Assembly: GCA_963814985.1 (NCBI GenBank)
Contig: CAWFFV010000009.1
Span: 62,001-126,000 of the forward strand
DNA length: 64,000 bases
Direction of reading: 5' to 3'
From: CAWFFV01 sp963814985
GTDB lineage: Bacteria > Chloroflexota > Ktedonobacteria > Ktedonobacterales > Ktedonobacteraceae
This document shows, piece by piece, positions 10,401 through 19,627 of the stretch (within the stretch, counting starts at the first letter, position 1; each line of letters opens with the position of its first letter). The translations under genes were made by a program, and so were the position numbers. The notes under the pieces were generated by a model that ran no database searches, was not told the origin of the DNA, and saw only the letters and a list, made by a program, of their open reading frames with translations.

Positions 10401-10961
10401 GGCAACCTTCTGGGAGCGGAACAATCTGGCTTTATGAACTCGGTCGGTTTCGATCTTTACTGTAAACTCCTTGCAGAAGCAGTACAAGAAATGCAAGGTC
10501 AACAGGCTGAAGCCGAAACACCCAGCGCTACAGTGGATCTACCGCTGGATGCCTACCTACCGGATGAGTACATTGGAGACCGCACACTCAAGGTTAACTT
10601 CTATCAACGTTTAGCTAATCTAAAGCGTCCTGAACAGATCGAGACAATGGCAGCCGAAATAAATGACCGTTTTGGCAGTTTACCCACTCCCGTACAGAAC
10701 TTGCTTGCAATAGTACGCTTGAAAGTAGAGGCAACACAACTAGGCTATGAAACCATCTCGGTAAAAGATAATGAGTTTGTCCTCAGCGTCAAGCGCACCA
10801 TCATACCTAACCGTATCATCCTCTATCGACGTTTCCGCAATGAAGCACATGTTCAACAGGGCGTGATTCGTATTCCACGTCGTCTTCTGGGACCAGATTG
10901 GCTCATACAACTGCGTGAACTCTTACCAATGATTACGGCAACAGCTTCATCAACAGCTTGA
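7452..10961 (+). CDS. mfd: Transcription-repair coupling factor
   Basis: A protein of about 1169 residues with the full Mfd order: UvrB-like N-terminal domains (GGIVDLFPP near 190), the RNA-polymerase interacting domain (PGDYVVHQEHGIGRFEGL near 505), and the RecG-like helicase with Walker A GDVGYGKTE, DEEQRFG box and TATPIPRTLHM, then STTIIENGLDIPNANT, QLRGRVGR and a C-terminal TRCF domain. It removes RNA polymerase stalled at DNA lesions and recruits UvrA. The GTG at 7452 is favoured: a GGAGG ends 6 bases before it, while the TTG at 7431 has no ribosome site. The gene is intact, in contrast with several neighbours. Confidence 0.97.
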   Translation: MTLQGLLALLTQRPEYRRLIEHLRNAEGVPALTGITEAARPYVIASLASTLKQPLLVVVHDEAQANQIVETLKFFLANPSDIFCLPDRDALPYERLIGDVLTTQKRMQALIAMVERERTPIVVCSARVLTQLVIPPQELAASLFKLQPGQEVDLTMMLEHLYNLGYQPAPEVEEPGQFSHRGGIVDLFPPTLPRPVRVEFFGDEIESLRTFDQETQRSLNPVVTCIIGPARETLPTRGPEAAKELEQLDSNILHRNAEERWKHDLEKLRQRHSFADITFYLPYLHSQATILDYLPRNGLLILDNPASIQKHILELDSHAQETKERFERERENPTRLRDAHITWNQLEPQIQQRRQLRFADVLSTAESDFDVRQHGGTEDLVPPHSSANSYGGRLRAFALDCRKTLDNRERVVIVTAQARRMAEVLSDESILHEATIHVSPGTNINQLPEPGTLTLIQGQLTEGWQSRSLALYVYTDTEIFGWSKRRGTQRRKPVTPASFLAEVNPGDYVVHQEHGIGRFEGLVKMSLTGVEREYLLIHYAGTDKLYIPTDQLDRVTRYIGMGDSVPALSKLGTTEWTRAKSKVKENVQDIARDLLRLYSLREAAQGHAFPPDVEQPWLQELEDAFPFEETPDQDRAIEEVKSDMERPRPMDRLVCGDVGYGKTEVALRAAFKAVLDQRQVAVLVPTTILALQHYNTFKERLKAYPVRVELLSRFRSDKEQKQVLEDLAFGKVDIVIGTHRLLQKDVVFFNLGLLVVDEEQRFGVAHKERLKQMRSEIDVLTMTATPIPRTLHMSLVNLRDMSVIETPPQERLPIRTTIREYDDNLIREAILREIDRGGQVFFVHNRIQGIQIIAQKLQRLIPEARITIGHGQMNEEQLERVMVGFSSGEYDVLISTTIIENGLDIPNANTIIVNNAAYFGLSQLYQLRGRVGRATHQAYAYFFYNKDAKLTPIQEKRLRAIFEATELGAGFRIAMKDLEIRGAGNLLGAEQSGFMNSVGFDLYCKLLAEAVQEMQGQQAEAETPSATVDLPLDAYLPDEYIGDRTLKVNFYQRLANLKRPEQIETMAAEINDRFGSLPTPVQNLLAIVRLKVEATQLGYETISVKDNEFVLSVKRTIIPNRIILYRRFRNEAHVQQGVIRIPRRLLGPDWLIQLRELLPMITATASSTA

Positions 10962-10982
10962 GACATCATTATTCTCCTGGAT

Positions 10983-12206
10983 CTACATTTTCCGTGTATG
11001 CATCAGATGGAACATGAGCGCTTGTTTGTAGTCCAGAATACTGATAAGCCTGGTTTTAATAACCTGATTAGCCAGATTGAGCAAGGTTGAGACCACTTGT
11101 AAGCGTGTCTCATCCAGACGTCCTTGCTGGCGCAATAGCTCAAGTAATTGTGCTGGTGCCTGTTGGTTAGAAATTTCCAGCCCAGCAGTCACCACTTCAA
11201 TACGTAACCACATCATAAGTTGATGACGCATTTGTTCAAAAATAGCAATATCGTCCTCACCTACCATCATCATCGAAGCCTCTCGGGTGGTAGCTGGCGT
11301 AGAAGGCTGCGCTGACTTGACGCCACGCCCTGCTACTGGTACAGGTGATGTCGAAGTAGAAAGTGCGACCGTCTCAGGCGGAGGAAGTGACTCACCAGCT
11401 ACAGCTGGTTTTGCAGGTGAAGATACAGAAGCAACAGGTGATTCCAGTGGTGCTGCTGTCGGCACAGCAGAAACTGAGCTTGGGACCGCAGTACCTCTGG
11501 CACTTTGTGGAGAGGTCGCTGCACGAGCACTCGCTTGCTTAGCAGAAGGAGTATCCTGCGACGATGGTGCATTACGCTCAAAAGTATTTGCGTTACCTCT
11601 TACAGCCATTGAAGGCGAGGTTCTACGTGTAGCTCCATTAGCTGCAACAGGTTGGATCTCACCGCGTAGCTCCTGTATTTGCTGCTGTAACTGCATTGTC
11701 ATAGAGCCAATTTGTTCCCAGCTCGGCTCAGACCGTCCACTAACGCTATTCGTAGACCAGGAGATAGTTGGCCGAGGGCTACCAAATGGAGGACTCCCTT
11801 GTTTCTGTCCTGTAATATGGTTACGTAACCCCAAAACTAGTGATGAAGAAGACGTGTTAATCAACATCCGAATATCGGACATTCTTTTGCGTCCCTGCTC
11901 ACCAAAGAAACTACGGTTACGCTGCACAAACATAATAAAAAGACGTTCCATCTGATGCTGAAAGTCTGGAGACATTAAATCTACACAATTCCACGCTGTA
12001 AAATCAATCGAACTGAGATACAGCCAGACCTCATGGCGCTTGGCACGATCAACCGGACGCACCCGTAATGAAGAGGTACGACTATCAAAAAATCGCGGAT
12101 AACAGAAGTTAGCGATGAGTGTCTCAGCTAACTCTGCTTTCAACCGCGCAACTTCAGCAGGCGGAAGTTGACCCAGGTAAATACCCATCACTCCATCCTC
12201 TTTCAT
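10983..12206 (-). CDS. Hypothetical protein with Ser/Pro/Ala-rich linker
   Basis: I do not recognise a family. The N-terminal part (about 1-140) looks globular, with YLGQLPPAEVARLKAELAETL and charged helices. A low-complexity Ser/Thr/Pro/Ala linker follows (about 170-290), then a helical C-terminal domain of about 110 residues (DDIAIFEQMRHQLMMWLRIE to the end). The more likely start is the internal ATG at 12188, which has a GGAG/AGAGGA context directly upstream. It sits 22 bp from the convergent mfd stop, with the DUF2079 gene 43 bp upstream. An ORF on the opposite strand over the linker is a composition shadow. Confidence 0.6.
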   Translation of the reverse strand: MKEDGVMGIYLGQLPPAEVARLKAELAETLIANFCYPRFFDSRTSSLRVRPVDRAKRHEVWLYLSSIDFTAWNCVDLMSPDFQHQMERLFIMFVQRNRSFFGEQGRKRMSDIRMLINTSSSSLVLGLRNHITGQKQGSPPFGSPRPTISWSTNSVSGRSEPSWEQIGSMTMQLQQQIQELRGEIQPVAANGATRRTSPSMAVRGNANTFERNAPSSQDTPSAKQASARAATSPQSARGTAVPSSVSAVPTAAPLESPVASVSSPAKPAVAGESLPPPETVALSTSTSPVPVAGRGVKSAQPSTPATTREASMMMVGEDDIAIFEQMRHQLMMWLRIEVVTAGLEISNQQAPAQLLELLRQQGRLDETRLQVVSTLLNLANQVIKTRLISILDYKQALMFHLMHTRKM

Positions 12207-12248
12207 TTTGTTCTGTTCTATACACCTACCAACGTCTTTTTAGGAACA

Positions 12249-14505
12249 TTAAGGAACAATCTTCATTGATATCAATTGTATTGCATTGGTCCCTCGAGTA
12301 GGCGTTACTGTTGCTGGCACACTCACGACATGTACAGGAAGCCGCGCCTGCACATCCATTATTGTACTCGATGACTGTAGTAAGGGTACAAGTGCTACAG
12401 AAATATGTACTAGCCCATTTGGGACTTGACTCGGCTGTATTCCGAATACTCTACTTGACAGCTCTATAGTGGTGCCTGGTTTCCATGTATTCGTCGGACA
12501 CCAGAAGGCCGCTGGAACATCATTACTCACTACGTGTTCTTTGCCGCTACTGTCAGTCACCAGGAACACCTGCTCAAGCGGTGCCGCAACAGGAGTAGAA
12601 ACCCGCCAATATGTTGTAACACTTATATATTTATCAGTGACTGTATCCACACTAAAGCCACGCAGATCTACACGACCAGTAGCATCAGTAAAACTCACTT
12701 GAAGCGGATGAGGCACGGTTTGCGATGAAACATAAATGTTTGAACAAAACTCATCAGGTAGGCGGGGAAACACACGAAGATTATCGGCACCTTTATCTGA
12801 TTGTGCCGCTGAAACAGGTAAAATCCCTGGTGACGGAAGTCCTCGTTTAAGCAGTAAATAGCCATCTTGTGCCGCCACAATCCCATAGTTTCCGCTCAAC
12901 AAGACTGTTTTAACTCCACGTATATAGTCAAATGAGCCTACGTAAGGATATATATTACCAGTTACATCGAGAAAAATGTAGTCGGCTATCTCAGCAGCAT
13001 AAGGGAAGAGATAGATACTCTTTCGCTGACTAAGATGTGGAACAAGTGCACTCTGGGCTGAGACTGACGCATCTGGTGGGATCATATCCATAAAATGTTG
13101 TGCCAGTGCCGTATGAGCAGAAACTGTAGGCCACTGAAAATCCTTTGAGAAGGGCATCTGCCCATTAAAGGAGTAATCTGCACGTACAGTACTGGATAGA
13201 GACAGACACAACAATACAGCGAGAAGACCTATCTGGATCAAGCGAGTAGGACGCCAACCACGAGAGAGCATAGAGGTGGTATAACTCCCATCACTCTTAT
13301 TGCTCCACCAATTGCTCACTTTGAGGACGCTTAAGCGCGTAGCGATCACTCGCACTAACCACAAAGCAACAACAATAGATTCAATCGTGGCAAAGATCAG
13401 TACGGGCACAATCTCAGCATTATACTGGAAAAGGCCACTATACATTTGCGGATCAGAACTCAACAAGTTGATCGCTAACGTAGGTAGGGCAAGAACTACC
13501 ACCCAGGGAGCAAGTAATAACAAATAGAATGGGGGTAGAATACTAAGGTGTATATAACCAGCAGGAGAGAACAGCGTACGCAAGTAAGCCAGATGATTCG
13601 GTTCCAGTATGTAACGATGCAAGAAGTTCCCAGGATGAAGCACCATATTAGAGAGGATACTGAGAGGACCTTGACCACCACCATCGTAACGTGAAGCAAG
13701 GAGTGGTTGGCCAGTAGGACTAAACAGGCGGATTATTAACAGGGCAAGCCCAAACCAGGCCAGACCGAGCACCACCAGCCCAAAGCCGCTACGCCAACGA
13801 CGTTGAAAAATAACCGACCACAAACCAAACATGACTACGACAAGCGGAATCTCTTCTTTGCACGTCATGGCAAGGATAGCAAAGACAAAAAGCCACACTG
13901 TACGGCGTGTATACATAAAATAGAGCATGAAGAATAACAGTGAAGCCGTAAAAGTGACAGCGTGAAAGTCAAAAACAGTAGCTTGCTGCTGTGCAGGATA
14001 GAGCAAATAGAGTAATGCAATAGCCACACCCGCCAGCTCATTACGCAACCTGAGACGTGCCAGCCAGAAAGCTGGAAATGCACCGCTAGCTACAACGAGT
14101 GTTTGTAGTATCAGCAACATTTTAGGATCGGGCCAGATCAGGAAGAGCAACGAAATTGGGAAAAGTATAGGCTCAAAATGAATGGCCAAACGGACAATCC
14201 CGTTGGTGCTATAGCAGTTTGTATCAAAAATAATGTTGCAAATTGTCTGGTGGAGCATTTGCCCATGTGCGGTATTCCATATCGCCTGGGTCATAATACC
14301 AAAATCTTCCGCATTTGTCAGAAAAGCATCATGCCGCCCGGTCAGATAGAACGATAAAGTAGCCACTGAATAAGATGACCGCCAGAGTAACAAGTCCAGT
14401 TGCCAACCAGAATAAGCCTGTATGTGGCAGAGGTTCAGGAGCAGGATACAGATAAAGCCGATTTTTCCAGATGGAGAGGCGCTTACGCCAGGTTCTATTA
14501 ATCAT
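12249..14505 (-). CDS. DUF2079 polytopic membrane protein (frameshifted near N terminus)
   Basis: A GT-C-like membrane protein of about 750 residues with 9-11 hydrophobic segments and a large C-terminal soluble part. Family features include DAFLTNAEDFGIMTQAIWNT near the start and HFEPILFPISLLFLIWPDP. The first membrane segment, GLVTLAVILFSGYFIVL, is in a different frame, beginning at an ATG at 14505. Removing one G in the GGG run at about 14337-14339 joins the frames, giving the expected topology with a short cytoplasmic start. The GT2 dolichol-phosphate-mannose-type transferase lies about 260 bp upstream on the same strand. Together they could transfer lipid-linked sugar outside the membrane; that is inference. 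Confidence 0.75.
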
Positions 14506-14763
14506 TTTTTACACCGCCTTCAACACTGACGCGCGTGTCTCCTTCCGAGGAGGTCATATTTGAAGTCATAGCATTTCCTTCTCATCCCGTTTTACCACTG
14601 GATACGGGAATCTGAGCAATTTGTTTCTGTTGAATAGCACATATCTGACGTCACCACTCAAATATATGATACTCACACAGCCTAGTTCAGCTATTATAAT
14701 AGAGGTAGAGGCAAGCCGATTTGGGAAATGGGCTTACGACTTTTTTAAGGGTGACGACATGCA

Positions 14764-15789
14764 TTAACCAAGTTCCTGTCTGATGCTGTATTCTTCTCCA
14801 GGTTGGAATGCATAGTGACGAATTATTTCACTTTGCAGACCTGTCAGAATAAATTGGACACCAAAGATCATTAAAAGAATACCCACAAAGAGTAATGGCT
14901 GATTATGGATAGGCTGACCAAAAAAACTACGCACAACTACGAAGATGTCTATCAGCATACCTATAAAGAAAGTCCAAAACCCCATCGGACCAAAGAGTCG
15001 CAGAGGAGTACGCAGGAAAGAGATCAGGAACAGCACATTGAGTAAATCGACAAGGCCTTGCGCAAAACGGCGGGCACCAAATTTTGAGACACCAAATTTG
15101 CGTGGATGGTGACGTACCTTAATTTCCGCAATGCGGAATCCCCGCCAGTGAGCCATCACCGGAACAAAGCGATGGAAATCCCCATAAAGCTTCAAGTGAG
15201 GATCTTCGATCACTTCGCGACGATACGCTTTGAAGCCATTGTTAATATCATGCAAATGAACGCCTGTCATGACACTGACCAGCCGATTGAAAATACGTGA
15301 AGGAAACGTTTTTGAAAGAGGGTCGAGCCGTGGGAACTTCCAACCTGTGACCAGATCATAGCCTTCCTCAAGCTTGGCGAGAAAGTTGGAAATCTCTTCT
15401 GGATCATCTTGCAAATCACCATCCATTGTAAATACGATATCGCCACGACATCGGCTAAAACCAGCCACAAGGGCTGGGGTCTTACCAAAATTGCGACGAA
15501 AGCGCACAACACGTACAATCCCAGGGTGTTCATCGTGCAACTTTTTCAATTCATTAAAGGTTCCGTCCGTGCTTCCATCATCGACAAAAATCACCTCATA
15601 ACTTTTCCCAAGGCGTTCAATCTGTGCCGATAATTTTTCATAAAGGAGATACACGCTTTGTTGTTCATTCATCATAGGGACAACAATTGAGAGAGCTATC
15701 CTCTGGGATGCAGATGGAGAAAATAATGATTCCGCTGTTGTAACATTTAATGGTATTTCTGTTTGTTGCATGCTCTTTGCTCCACTCAC
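14764..15789 (-). CDS. GT2 polyprenyl-phosphate glycosyltransferase (DPM1/GtrB type)
   Basis: A 341-residue protein. The GT-A domain has IVVPMMNEQQSVYLLYEKL, FVDDGSTDGT, the DxD-type TMDGDLQDDPEEI and GFKAYRREV. Two hydrophobic segments close the C-terminus (about 245-265 and 280-310), as in GtrB/ArnC proteins. Such enzymes load sugar onto undecaprenyl or dolichyl phosphate on the cytoplasmic face. The DUF2079 protein downstream could use the product. The 258 bp between the two genes holds nothing I can name. Confidence 0.88.
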   Translation of the reverse strand: MSGAKSMQQTEIPLNVTTAESLFSPSASQRIALSIVVPMMNEQQSVYLLYEKLSAQIERLGKSYEVIFVDDGSTDGTFNELKKLHDEHPGIVRVVRFRRNFGKTPALVAGFSRCRGDIVFTMDGDLQDDPEEISNFLAKLEEGYDLVTGWKFPRLDPLSKTFPSRIFNRLVSVMTGVHLHDINNGFKAYRREVIEDPHLKLYGDFHRFVPVMAHWRGFRIAEIKVRHHPRKFGVSKFGARRFAQGLVDLLNVLFLISFLRTPLRLFGPMGFWTFFIGMLIDIFVVVRSFFGQPIHNQPLLFVGILLMIFGVQFILTGLQSEIIRHYAFQPGEEYSIRQELG

Positions 15790-16017
15790 AACTTTAGGTA
15801 AATAGGTCTACGCGCAACAGCTTAAAGCTAGCGTAAACTATAGTATACGCCTTTTTCATGTAGCAAGGTATGGGACTAATACATCCCTTGACTAATAGAA
15901 CGAATAAATAACACTACGAGACACACATCACGCTAAAATACATCGAGAAAGTTGGAATAGCAGGGAATTCCCCCCCAGAAAGTACTATTCATCTCCTACT
16001 GTTAGCAAAAGGACACT

Positions 16018-16781
16018 TCACAGTATTGCAAAGAGGTCCGGACGGTTCGTAGTCAGTGAGTCTACACCAGCCATAGCCAGATAACGTAGCTCATCGAGAG
16101 TATCAACCGTCCAGATCCCTAATTTGAAACCATGTTTATGTGCCATAGTTGGCATATCAGTCGTAAAAAGTTTTACATCCATGTTGATCCAATTGACACC
16201 AAGAGTGCTCACCTGTTGAAGAAGCGTAGCCAGCGCATGGTCAGTATGTGATGCCCATACGCCGTCAGAGACAAGTGCCCCGTCTGTATAGTGGGTGCCA
16301 GTGACTTGATCAACGGGAGAATCAACCAGTCGAAAGAAATAATCAATACCTGGTTTAGCAGACCTGCCTCTCGTACTTCATTGACGACTGTTTCAGCAAT
16401 GTTGGGATAACGCCTATGTGTTCCTTCACGTTTACCAGGTTTAATTTCAATATACACCTGCGCCCGCCCTTTGGAAAGATCAAGCACCTCACGTAACGTG
16501 GGAATTTGTTGAGTTTCAGGCCAGCCACCAGGGAAATGTGCGGCAGCGTTGAGCGAGCGCAGCGTGGCAAAATCGAGATCGAGAATATTTCCCTCACCGT
16601 TTGTTAATCTCTCTACAGTAGAGTCATGAAACGCAATGGCGCGACCATCGCGGCTCATATGTACATCAAGTTCGATGGCATCTATCGGCAAGGTAAGGGC
16701 ATTACGAAAAGCGGCAAGGGTATTTTCGGGGGCCAGATGACCTCCGCCAGCGTGAGCAACGCGTTGAAAATTGGTAGCCAT
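16018..16781 (-). CDS. Glycerophosphodiester phosphodiesterase (frameshifted)
   Basis: A GlpQ/UgpQ-type TIM-barrel hydrolase. It has AHAGGGHLAPENTLAAF with the catalytic His, then IELDVHMSRDGRAIAFHD with the Glu/Asp/His metal and catalytic residues, YIEIKPG, and at the end GFKLGIWTVDTLDELR and VDSLTTNRPDLF. It releases sn-glycerol 3-phosphate from deacylated phospholipids. The frame breaks at the CCCC (minus-strand GGGG) at 16278-16281. With one more G the protein runs on as TGALVSDGVWASHTDHA and is about 254 residues. The ATG at 16781 starts right at the conserved domain. Confidence 0.82.
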
Positions 16782-16889
16782 AAAGACAAGCTTACCTCCA
16801 TATAGACAAATGTTGAGAATGATTCTGTCTCTATCTATCAATCATATCATGGAATGCAGCAAAAATGGAGAGTCAACATACATCATTAC

Positions 16890-16918
16890 TTGCTATTTGT
16901 AAACCAATATGCTACAAT
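16890..16918 (+). promoter_or_regulatory. Predicted sigma-70-type promoter of ssrA
   Basis: A -35 like TTGCTA at 16890-16895 and a -10 like TACAAT at 16913-16918 are 17 bp apart, upstream of the tmRNA gene. Transcription would begin near 16925, leaving a short 5' leader that RNase P would remove at 16971. Confidence 0.5.
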
Positions 16919-16970
16919 ATTGCAGTAGTCAGGTAAAGCTAAATCTAGCAGCCTGGATACATCTTCACCT

Positions 16971-17338
16971 GGGGATGTCGGGTTTCGACAGACGATCAGA
17001 TTGAAGAATTGCAGGTCGAGGTGTCGGTACGCACTCTCGTTAAACAACCGACAAAACAATAGTTGCCAAACCAGCAACTCACTACGCTCTCGCTGCCTAA
17101 TAACCAGTGACGCGTCGTCCGCCCAGTTTTTTCCTGTGGGGCTGGAACCGGACGTCAAAAACACATGGATGCTGTGATGATAACCGTCTTCTAGTCATCA
17201 CTTAAGACCAGAGGGCCAGCGCTAATGAATCCTGTCGGTGGGAGGCTGAAGCGTAAAGAAAAACATCGACTAAGCCTGTAGTACATTCTCCGGTAGGCCC
17301 GTTTGGACAGGGAGTTCAACTCTCCCTCATCTCCACCA
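16971..17338 (+). ncRNA. ssrA: Transfer-messenger RNA (tmRNA)
   Basis: The 5' end GGGGATGTCGGGTTTCGACA is the classic tmRNA start, and the 3' end has a T-arm-like GGAGTTCAACTCTCC and an encoded ACCA. The acceptor ends pair over 7 bp (GGGGATG with CATCTCC). A resume site follows the usual TAGTT at 17060-17064: GCC AAA CCA GCA ACT CAC TAC GCT CTC GCT GCC then two TAA stops, giving the tag (A)AKPATHYALAA ending in the ALAA degron. Length is 368 nt, normal for a one-piece tmRNA. It rescues stalled ribosomes with SmpB. Its 3' end is the integration site of the mobile element. Confidence 0.96.
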
Positions 17339-17339
17339 C
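17315..17339 (+). repeat. attL, left copy of the 25-bp attachment core
   Basis: Identical to 35146-35170. It covers the 3' half of the T-arm, the acceptor strand and the ACCA of tmRNA, so insertion restores a functional tmRNA end. Confidence 0.85.
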
Positions 17340-17345
17340 CATGAA

Positions 17346-17388
17346 GGCTAGAAGCAAGGGTGTGAACCCGCTTCTAGCCTCGTTTTAT
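17346..17388 (+). terminator. Terminator supplied by the element behind ssrA
   Basis: Inverted repeat GGCTAGAAGC (17346-17355) and GCTTCTAGCC (17370-17379) followed by TCGTTTTA. It lies just inside the element and replaces the native terminator, now displaced to 35172. Confidence 0.7.
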
Positions 17389-17425
17389 GGGCCAGTTAAC
17401 ACCACCAAATCGCCAAACAAAATTT

Positions 17426-17475
17426 TTGACATCCTTTTTGACATCCATTGACTGGCTTGACATCTATTTGACACC
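17426..17475 (+). repeat. Four TTGACATC repeats, probable integrase arm sites
   Basis: Copies start at 17426, 17438, 17457 and 17468 (the last is TTGACACC). Two more copies in the same orientation stand inside the right end at 35006 and 35018. Placement at both element ends and next to the integrase gene fits arm-type binding sites of a tyrosine recombinase. Confidence 0.55.
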
Positions 17476-17485
17476 ACAACAGACG

Positions 17486-18613
17486 CTAGCCAAACAGATC
17501 ATTCAACTTATCAGCAATCCCTTGCTGCATAGGTGGCAACATATGACCATATACACCCAGGGTTGTAGTAATATCTTCATGCCCTACCAAATCTTGTATA
17601 GAACGTGGATCAACCCCCATAGCCAGGAGTAAAGTAACGACACTATGACGCAGATCATGAAAACGCATATGCGCTAGTTCCGCTTCCTTTAACACCTTAT
17701 CAAACAGCTTATTCAGGTAACGGGGGTTGAGGTAGTTACCCTTTAGTCCACAAATGACCAGACCAAGATCACACCAACTAGCACCAACTTTCGCACGCTG
17801 TTGTAGTTGCTCGTCCTGATGTCAGCTTCAAGTGTTCCACAACAAAGCTAGGTAGTATAATTTTACGCTGACTTTTCTCGTTTTCGGCTTCGTCTCCACA
17901 TAACCATAACGGGCAATATAATCAACAGTATGATTAACTGTAAGCACACGAGTTGTAAAATCGACATCAGACCAACGCAATGCCAACAATTCACCTCGAC
18001 GCATGGCAGTTGTAAGAGCCAATATTAACACCATCTCTAATCGATGACCACGAGCAGACGCCAGGAGCTTACGCGCTTGTTCTAAATCCAAAGGTTGTGC
18101 CTCACGTTTAACCAAAGATGGAGGGGTCACCGCATTAACCACATTCTTAGCAACCAGATTCCAACGAACTGCATTATCAAGCGCATTATGTAGCAAACCG
18201 TGCACATTATGAACCGTCTTTGTAGACAGCTCATTCTTAATCATTTTTGTATATAATGCCTGGACGTTCTGAGGTTTCAACTTCTGTAGCTGAATATTCC
18301 CAAGAGCGGGTATGATATAACTGTTGATCAGCTTCTTATACTTCACATAACTACTGATACGCAAAGTGGGACGCTTCACCTCTTCTAGCCACTGTTCTAA
18401 GTATGCCCCCAGCTTTACCTTCGACCCATCTACAAGTAAGCCATCATCATCATCACGTTGTGCTTTACGTAGTTTCTCAAGTGCTTCTTGCTGAGTATCA
18501 CCATACACAAAGCGACGTTTACCCTCAGAGGTATAAAAAGTAGCTTGCCAACGCCCGTCTTTACGCTGGGTTACACCACCATCACCATGAGCACGACGTT
18601 TACGTTTTACCAT
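17486..18613 (-). CDS. int: Tyrosine recombinase/integrase of the element (two frameshifts)
   Basis: The N-terminal part has an AP2-like arm-binding start (RRAHGDGGVTQRKDGRWQAT), a SAM-like core-binding domain (LGAYLEQWLEEVKRPTLRIS) and the catalytic Arg in TTAMRRGELLALRWSDVD. The C-terminal part has HDLRHS (His/Arg pair), GHEDITTTLGVYGHM and the expected catalytic Tyr in VYGH. The frame changes near 17855 and again near 17818; joined, about 375 residues result with KTRKSQRKIILPSFVVEHL in the middle. The ATG at 18613 has AGGAG upstream. It probably integrates the element at ssrA. Either two sequencing errors or real inactivation; the second would trap the element. Confidence 0.85.
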
Positions 18614-18682
18614 AGAAAATCTCCTGAAAGAATAAAGTCTCGCCACCAGACCAACGGTAGCGAGACAGAAGCGACGATCTGG

Positions 18683-18886
18683 TTAAGCACTCAACTCGTG
18701 AGACTTTAACCAATTATCCAGGGAACTAGGATGAATGCGGCGTACACCACGAAGGAGCATTGAAGGTAAGCCCTCGTCATAGATGTACTTATAAACCGTT
18801 TGGCGACAGACACCTAACTGTATCGCCACATCAGCAACACTTAGCAATAATGGTTGAGCAGTTGAGACCCTTTTATGACGACCCAT
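18683..18886 (-). CDS. Small HTH protein, excisionase-like
   Basis: A 67-residue MerR/AlpA-type helix-turn-helix: LLSVADVAIQLGVCRQTVYK, then YIYDEGLPSMLLRGVRRIHP and a closing helix SSLDNWLKSHEL. This is the HTH_17 pattern of excisionases and element regulators. The ATG follows AGGTATCC. It is transcribed just upstream of the integrase with a 69-bp gap, the usual xis-int arrangement. It probably bends DNA at the att arms. Confidence 0.75.
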   Translation of the reverse strand: MGRHKRVSTAQPLLLSVADVAIQLGVCRQTVYKYIYDEGLPSMLLRGVRRIHPSSLDNWLKSHELSA

Positions 18887-18972
18887 AAGGATACCTCCTA
18901 ACTATCTATTGCATTGAAATCTCGCAACGATCCAGCTAGACAGTTGTCCAACAGAACGCTTCAAATTTTTTT

Positions 18973-19048
18973 CCTCGGACCGAGGGTTTTGAAACCTGCA
19001 AACCTGCGATCTGCTCTACAGGCGGCTTCACAGCACTGGCAAACCTGC
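18973..19048. repeat. Palindrome and three AAACCTGC repeats
   Basis: CCTCGGACCGAGG at 18973-18985 is followed by AAACCTGC at 18992, 19000 and 19041. The same octamer is clustered on both sides of the 24.3-24.5 kb region. The 260-bp gap between the HTH gene and the next gene also holds GGAAAACGATGGGGGT at 19132, a motif seen again at 22963 and 24504. Confidence 0.5.
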
Positions 19049-19146
19049 AAAAATGAGCAATCGTTTCAGTTTGATTGAAACGATTTGCTGTTTGTAAGGC
19101 ATAAAAAAACACGTAAAAGTGTGTTTTTGAAGGAAAACGATGGGGG

Positions 19147-19458
19147 TTATGGTCTGTCAGTCTGGCTAAAATGCCGCAATAACCAGAAGACATTTTCATT
19201 ATCGTGGTAGCTGGCTTGAATGGCTGCCAGCGCCAGTTGGGCCGCCTCCGTCCCATAGTGTGTCATGAGTTGCTCCAGGTGGCGCTGTGAGTCTGGCGGC
19301 AAGATGCGCCATGCCTGTTGTAGCTTCATGATCTGGCGGCAACGGTGGGCGAGCAGTTTATGAGCATCACAGCAGTAGATGCGTCGCCGCTGCCCTGGCT
19401 TTTGTTCAGGGAGCGGCTTCCCACACCCAACGAATTGACAGAGGCTCGTTTCCTCCAT
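19147..19458 (-). CDS. Hypothetical protein with N-terminal zinc-binding cluster
   Basis: 103 residues. Residues 7-30 contain CQFVGCGKPLP and YCCDAHKLLAHRC, a CxxxxC...CCxxH pattern found in small DNA-binding zinc ribbons of mobile elements. The rest is helical (LPPDSQRHLEQLMTHYGTEA and AALAAIQASYHDNENVFWLL). Function unknown. The start follows GGAGAAGA. Confidence 0.6.
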   Translation of the reverse strand: MEETSLCQFVGCGKPLPEQKPGQRRRIYCCDAHKLLAHRCRQIMKLQQAWRILPPDSQRHLEQLMTHYGTEAAQLALAAIQASYHDNENVFWLLRHFSQTDRP

Positions 19459-19627
19459 ATGTTCTTCTCCTTCCTCATTTCTTGTTCATTGTGGCCCCAT
19501 TCGCATCATCCCGAGCCGGTGTGTTGCTCGACAGGATGTTGCAGATTCTTCCTCAGATCGATCGTTTTGAACGCTACCAGCACCTCTCCAAATGTTCTTG
19601 GGAGAGGTCGAGAGCACGTTGTGCAAC

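Noticed and set aside
11287..11955. 222-residue rightward frame over the hypothetical gene at 10983
   Set aside because: Ala/Gly/Thr-rich shadow of the low-complexity linker on the opposite strand, with no ribosome site.
17426..17475. TTGACA elements as promoters
   Set aside because: Four direct copies at short spacing without -10 boxes and matching copies at the other element end fit integrase arm sites better.
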